Shown here: piece after piece, positions 60,723 through 64,000 of the stretch
Layout: every line of letters begins with the position of its first letter
How positions within the stretch are numbered: position 1 is the first letter of the stretch
Origin: CADEED01 sp963839685
GTDB taxonomy: Bacteria; Pseudomonadota; Gammaproteobacteria; Steroidobacterales; Steroidobacteraceae
NCBI GenBank assembly: GCA_963839685.1
Contig: CAWIVS010000008.1
Span: 190,290 to 254,289, forward strand
Direction: 5' to 3'
DNA length: 64,000 bases
Translations under genes and position numbers: made by a program
The notes under the pieces: model-generated
Databases searched by the model: none
The model's input: only the letters and a program-made list of their open reading frames with translations
Told to the model about the DNA's origin: nothing

Positions 60723-61989
60723 CTAGACGCGCACCAGTCCGCCGAGCGGCCGCGCGACACTGCTGTCGGGGAATACCTTGCCATCGAGCGCGGCCTCCGG
60801 CACCCGCAGGTGATCGCGCAATACACCCTTCATGACCGCCCGCAGGTCGCGCGTCGGTTTGAGGTCGCGGCCCTCGTAGAGACTGGCGCGCGACAAGCCG
60901 GGCCAATCGGCGATCACGCGGCCGCCGGCGACCGCGCCTCCCAGCAGGAATGCCGCGGCACCAGTACCGTGATCGGTGCCCCGGGTGCCATTGATGGCCG
61001 CGGTGCGGCCGAATTCCGTTGCGACGAGCACGACGGTGTTGCGCCACACCGGACCCAGCCCGTCCTTGAATGCGGACAAGGCCGCATCGAGACCGCGCAG
61101 GCGCAATGCGAGTTGGCCCTGTGCACCACCCTCGTTGGCGTGCGTGTCCCATCCCGAAGTGTCGAACATCGCGACGCGCGGTCCTTCGTCGCGCCTGAGG
61201 AATCCCGCCGCGGCGCGCGCCGTCTCGGTGTAACGCGCGCCGAAATTGCGGCGCTGCTTTGCGTCACGCTCGACCACGTTGCTGTCGGTCATCGGTGCGT
61301 CCACCTCGGCCTCGGCGTTGGCGGCCGCCTGCGCTTCAGCGGCGATGGCGTCGCTCTCCAGTGCTTCGGCGAGGCGCCGGGAGAGCAACGGATCGCGCGC
61401 GTACAAGATCGGTGAGGCGCGTCAGCGTCTCCTCATCGAGCGCGGCGATTTTCGTGGGCGACCACGAGGCGACCTCCGCTGGTCCGCGCATCGCCAGCGG
61501 CACGTTGGCGCCGAGCGCGACGCCGCCGGCGCGCGCCGCATCTGCCGGCAGCGCGCTGATGGCGCGATTGATCCAGCCGCTGTCAGTGCCATGCGGACGC
61601 AGGCCGCCGTTCTCGAGCACGTTCTGGCCGTCGAAATGCGAGCGTTCGCGGTAAGGCGACGCCACGGCGTGCAGCACCGCCAGCTCCTTCGCGGCATAAC
61701 TGGCATGGAAAAATTTGAGCGCCGGGTGCAGGGCGAAGCTGCCATCGAGCGGCAGGGCCGCATCGTTGCCGGATTTCGCGAGTGCAATCTGGCCGCGCAA
61801 CGCGGCGTAATCCGGATCGCCCACCGGGGGCACCGCCGACAAGCCATCGAGCGCGCCGCGCAACAACACGAAGACGAAGCGCGCGTCGGTGGGCGCATTC
61901 GCAAACGCGAGGCGCGCGCCCACCATGCTGGTGGCTCCCGCAAACAACGTAGCTTCGAGAAATCGGCGCCGCGAAAGGGAGATGTTCAT
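60723..61989 (-). CDS. Tat-exported DUF1501 family protein (copy 2, one frameshift)
   Basis: About 422 codons with a shift near 61410. The Tat signal is MNISLSRRRFLEATLFAGAT. Core motifs are FVFVLLRGALDGLSAVPPVG, HFDGQNVLENG, VAMFDTSGWDTHANEGG and VATEFGRTAAINGTRGTDHG, parallel to those of the copy at 3972-5384 but clearly diverged. It follows its DUF1800 partner by 13 bases. Function unknown. Confidence 0.88.
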
Positions 61990-62002
61990 GATCGTGCCTC
62001 GT

Positions 62003-63451
62003 TCAACGCCGCATGAATTCCGGTGACGCCATGAGCAGCGTGAGCGCCTGCGCACCGCTCTCCGCGCGACTGATGGCCTTGGCCGTGCCCTCACTCAGCG
62101 TGGTGCCGAGGATCTCGGGCGCCAGCTCGCGGGCGTTGCGTTCATCACCCATGCGCTGCGCCAGCGCATCCGCCCAGGCAATGCGCTTGAGTAATGCGGA
62201 GGATCCATCCCAGTCGGCGCTGGTGTCTGGCCAACCGGCCGGCGAACCCGGCATGAGATTGCGTTGCCCAAGTGCCTCGAAGGCCTGCAACGCGCGTCGT
62301 TTATCGCGCAATGGCACTGCGAGCGCGCGGTACGAGGAATAGATGTAGTCGGCCGGCGTCTTGAATTTCGCCAGCGGCTCGCTCCAGGCCTCCGGCGATG
62401 CGAGTAATGCGGCGTAGACTTTCGACAGCTGGCCGCGACTCTCCAGCCAGGCACTGGTCATGCGTTCCACCACTGCTTTGGGTGGATCGTCCGCGATGAA
62501 GTGACGCGCCAGCTTGGTCGAGACATGCCGCGCTGTCTCAGGCCGCTGTGCCAGATCTTCGAGGATGGCCTCACCCTGCTTCACGCCGTCTTCGGCGTAG
62601 CCCTTGCCCAGCAGGCGTTTCGCGCCAGGCTCGTGAAACACCTCGCGGAAGAAGAACTCGCCGGACTTGCCGCCGTCGATGCCGAGACGCGCGAAACGCC
62701 GCCCCTGGTCCTCGCCGCCAATCGACCAGCCGGAAATGGCCTTGGCAAAAGTGGTGACGTCGGTTTGGGTGTATCCGCCGTCGACACCGAGGGTGTGCAG
62801 CTCGAGGATTTCCCGCGCCAGGTTTTCGTTGATATCGAGCTTGCGGCCGCTGCCTTTGCCGCGGCCTGAGATGAATTTTGCCGCCCGCGAATTCGGCCCG
62901 ATCGAGGTCTGGTTGTCGAGGTACAGGATCATGGCCGGATGCTTTTCGACCGCCATCAACAGGCGCGCAAAGCTGCCGGTGACGTTCGGGCGAATGGCCT
63001 CGCGCTCCATCGCGCCCGCGATGCCGAGCACCGCGATCTTGTCGATGGACACCGCGAAATGGTTGCTCCAGAACTGCGTGATGCGTTCCAGAAACGGGCG
63101 CTCGGTATTCACCGCATGCGAGAAGCGCGCGAACGCCTCGTCGATGTAGATGGGGCGGTAGATGGCGGGCAACTTGAGGGCAGCGCTGACCGCCTTGGCC
63201 GAATCCACCTCGCCGTCCTTGCGATCTTTCCGGGCGTCGACCATTTCGCGCCGCAGTTCCAGGGCTTCTTTGAGGATCGTGGATGAGGGCCGGAGTCCTT
63301 CGCCGGCAAGCAGCGGCGGGCCATCCTTGAGCTGTTTCTCCAGCCAGCCGCGCGGATCCTTCTCCACGCGCGCCAGCTCGCCGGGCCGCGCTCCGAGTCC
63401 GAAGCGGTTGGCGGCGATGGCGGCGGCAACGGAATTTTGCGCTGCAGTCAT
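62003..63451 (-). CDS. DUF1800 family protein (copy 2)
   Basis: A 482-residue protein in one frame. DUF1800 motifs: IAANRFGLGARPGELARVEK at the N-terminus, ERITQFWSNHFAVSIDKIAV, KLDINENLAREILELHTLGV and YTQTDVTTFAKAISGWSIGG, then FHEPGAKRLLGKGY. Unlike copy 1 it has no obvious signal sequence or lipobox. First gene of the pair with DUF1501. Intact and useful as a reference for the broken copy 1. Confidence 0.92.
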   Translation of the reverse strand: MTAAQNSVAAAIAANRFGLGARPGELARVEKDPRGWLEKQLKDGPPLLAGEGLRPSSTILKEALELRREMVDARKDRKDGEVDSAKAVSAALKLPAIYRPIYIDEAFARFSHAVNTERPFLERITQFWSNHFAVSIDKIAVLGIAGAMEREAIRPNVTGSFARLLMAVEKHPAMILYLDNQTSIGPNSRAAKFISGRGKGSGRKLDINENLAREILELHTLGVDGGYTQTDVTTFAKAISGWSIGGEDQGRRFARLGIDGGKSGEFFFREVFHEPGAKRLLGKGYAEDGVKQGEAILEDLAQRPETARHVSTKLARHFIADDPPKAVVERMTSAWLESRGQLSKVYAALLASPEAWSEPLAKFKTPADYIYSSYRALAVPLRDKRRALQAFEALGQRNLMPGSPAGWPDTSADWDGSSALLKRIAWADALAQRMGDERNARELAPEILGTTLSEGTAKAISRAESGAQALTLLMASPEFMRR

Positions 63452-63495
63452 AGGCTTAGAGGGGTCAACGCGTCACGCGCCTCACGGTTGACACA

Positions 63496-63521
63496 AAATG
63501 GGGACATTCCTCATTTCTAGC
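63496..63521. repeat. Dispersed repeat, copy B (inverted relative to copy A)
   Basis: The reverse complement reads GCTAGAAATG, then AGGAATGTCCCCATTT, matching 44596-44622 with one substitution and one indel. Like copy A it overlaps the stop codon of a gene, here the TlpA-like one (stop 63517-63519). Confidence 0.7.
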
Positions 63522-63990
63522 GGAGCAGGCCTTCCATCCAGCGTTTCAATTGCGGTTCCACGTTGGCCGCCTCCAGCTCATCGCGGGCACCGCCCTTCTT
63601 CGTGCCCAGCAGGCGGCCATTGGCATCGAACAGCGCCATCAGCGGGTATTGCTTGACGCGCATGCGCTCGATGAAGTCCTGGGCATCGGGCACCACGCGC
63701 CAACGCACTCCGTAGCGTTTCACGAAGGCACTGGCCTGCGCGGGCTCATCGAAAGTCACGGCGAGAAAGTTCATCTGCGGGCGCGCCGCGGCGAAGCGAT
63801 TGAGGGGCTGGACCTCGAGGATGCAGGGAATGCAGGTCGAGAAGAAGAAGCTGATCAGCGTCGGCTTGCCCCTGAGACTCGCGGACGTCACGCGTTTGCC
63901 GGCGAGATCCTTGAGATCGAACCGCGGCATTTCCGTCAGCGGCGGATAGGGCGCCGGGCACGCCGCCATGCCGCGCAGCTTCGCCGTCAT
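63517..63990 (-). CDS. TlpA/ResA-like thioredoxin-fold protein, probably partial at the window edge
   Basis: 157 residues are visible. The redoxin core is LAGKRVTSASLRGKPTLISF, then FFSTCIPCILEVQPLNRF with the CxxC redox pair CIPC, and a cis-Pro region KQYPLMALFDANGRLLG. The ATG at 63990 is ten bases from the edge and the frame is open to the end, so an exported form with a signal peptide beginning outside the window is likely. Such proteins act as periplasmic disulfide reductases, for example in cytochrome c maturation. Confidence 0.8.
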   Translation of the reverse strand: MTAKLRGMAACPAPYPPLTEMPRFDLKDLAGKRVTSASLRGKPTLISFFFSTCIPCILEVQPLNRFAAARPQMNFLAVTFDEPAQASAFVKRYGVRWRVVPDAQDFIERMRVKQYPLMALFDANGRLLGTKKGGARDELEAANVEPQLKRWMEGLLR

Positions 63991-64000
63991 CGTGACGGCG

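Overview
The window is GC-rich (roughly two thirds G+C) bacterial chromosome. The gene content (NodT/RND/MFP efflux operon, Tat-exported DUF1501 and DUF1800 pairs, cyclic beta-1,2-glucan synthase, GH11 xylanase behind boxes resembling the Xanthomonas xyl-box, integron attC sites of one family) suggests a free-living, polysaccharide-degrading gammaproteobacterium near Xanthomonadales/Steroidobacterales. That placement is inference. No rRNA, tRNA or CRISPR was seen.

Layout. 0.2-2.4 kb: a minus-strand three-gene partner-switching module (anti-sigma kinase, STAS antagonist, and a phosphatase fused to a complete pore-less voltage-sensor domain). 2.5-14.6 kb: GST and GNAT, a DUF1501/DUF1800 pair, a Tat-exported FAD oxidase, alpha-carbonic anhydrase, a lipoprotein, a DUF1989 protein, a large AsmA protein and a CDF transporter. 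15-22 kb: a GH11-CBM60 xylanase with three operator-like boxes and a strong terminator, a cytochrome/ankyrin/toroid fusion, a small periplasmic protein, a MetX-like hydrolase, a pirin and an MBL-fold hydrolase. 22.2-24.6 kb: a secreted lectin-like gene lying between two exact 23-bp direct repeats, apparently inserted between two convergent genes. 24.6-36.2 kb: 6-phosphogluconate dehydrogenase, an FAD oxidoreductase and an 8.5-kb cyclic glucan synthase gene.

36.5-43.7 kb: hyfBCEFGI-like genes for a membrane complex related to group 4 hydrogenases and complex I. Its large subunit has lost all four NiFe-binding cysteines. 44-47.6 kb: an aminopropyltransferase-like gene, a PhoX phosphatase and a hypothetical gene. 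47.6-52.6 kb: an integron cassette array without an integrase, with five complete attC sites of 86-90 bp, two truncated ones and nine small genes. It is bordered on the left by a remnant of an efflux outer-membrane gene and on the right by an intact efflux operon (52.6-58.9 kb). 59-64 kb: a truncated LysR gene, an MFS transporter, a second DUF1501/DUF1800 pair and a TlpA-like protein running off the edge.

More than twenty genes are interrupted by one or more single-base frameshifts, while the protein homology continues in the next frame and some pairs of shifts compensate. This looks like residual indel error in the assembly rather than mass pseudogenisation. I therefore give whole-gene spans and mark the approximate shift positions.
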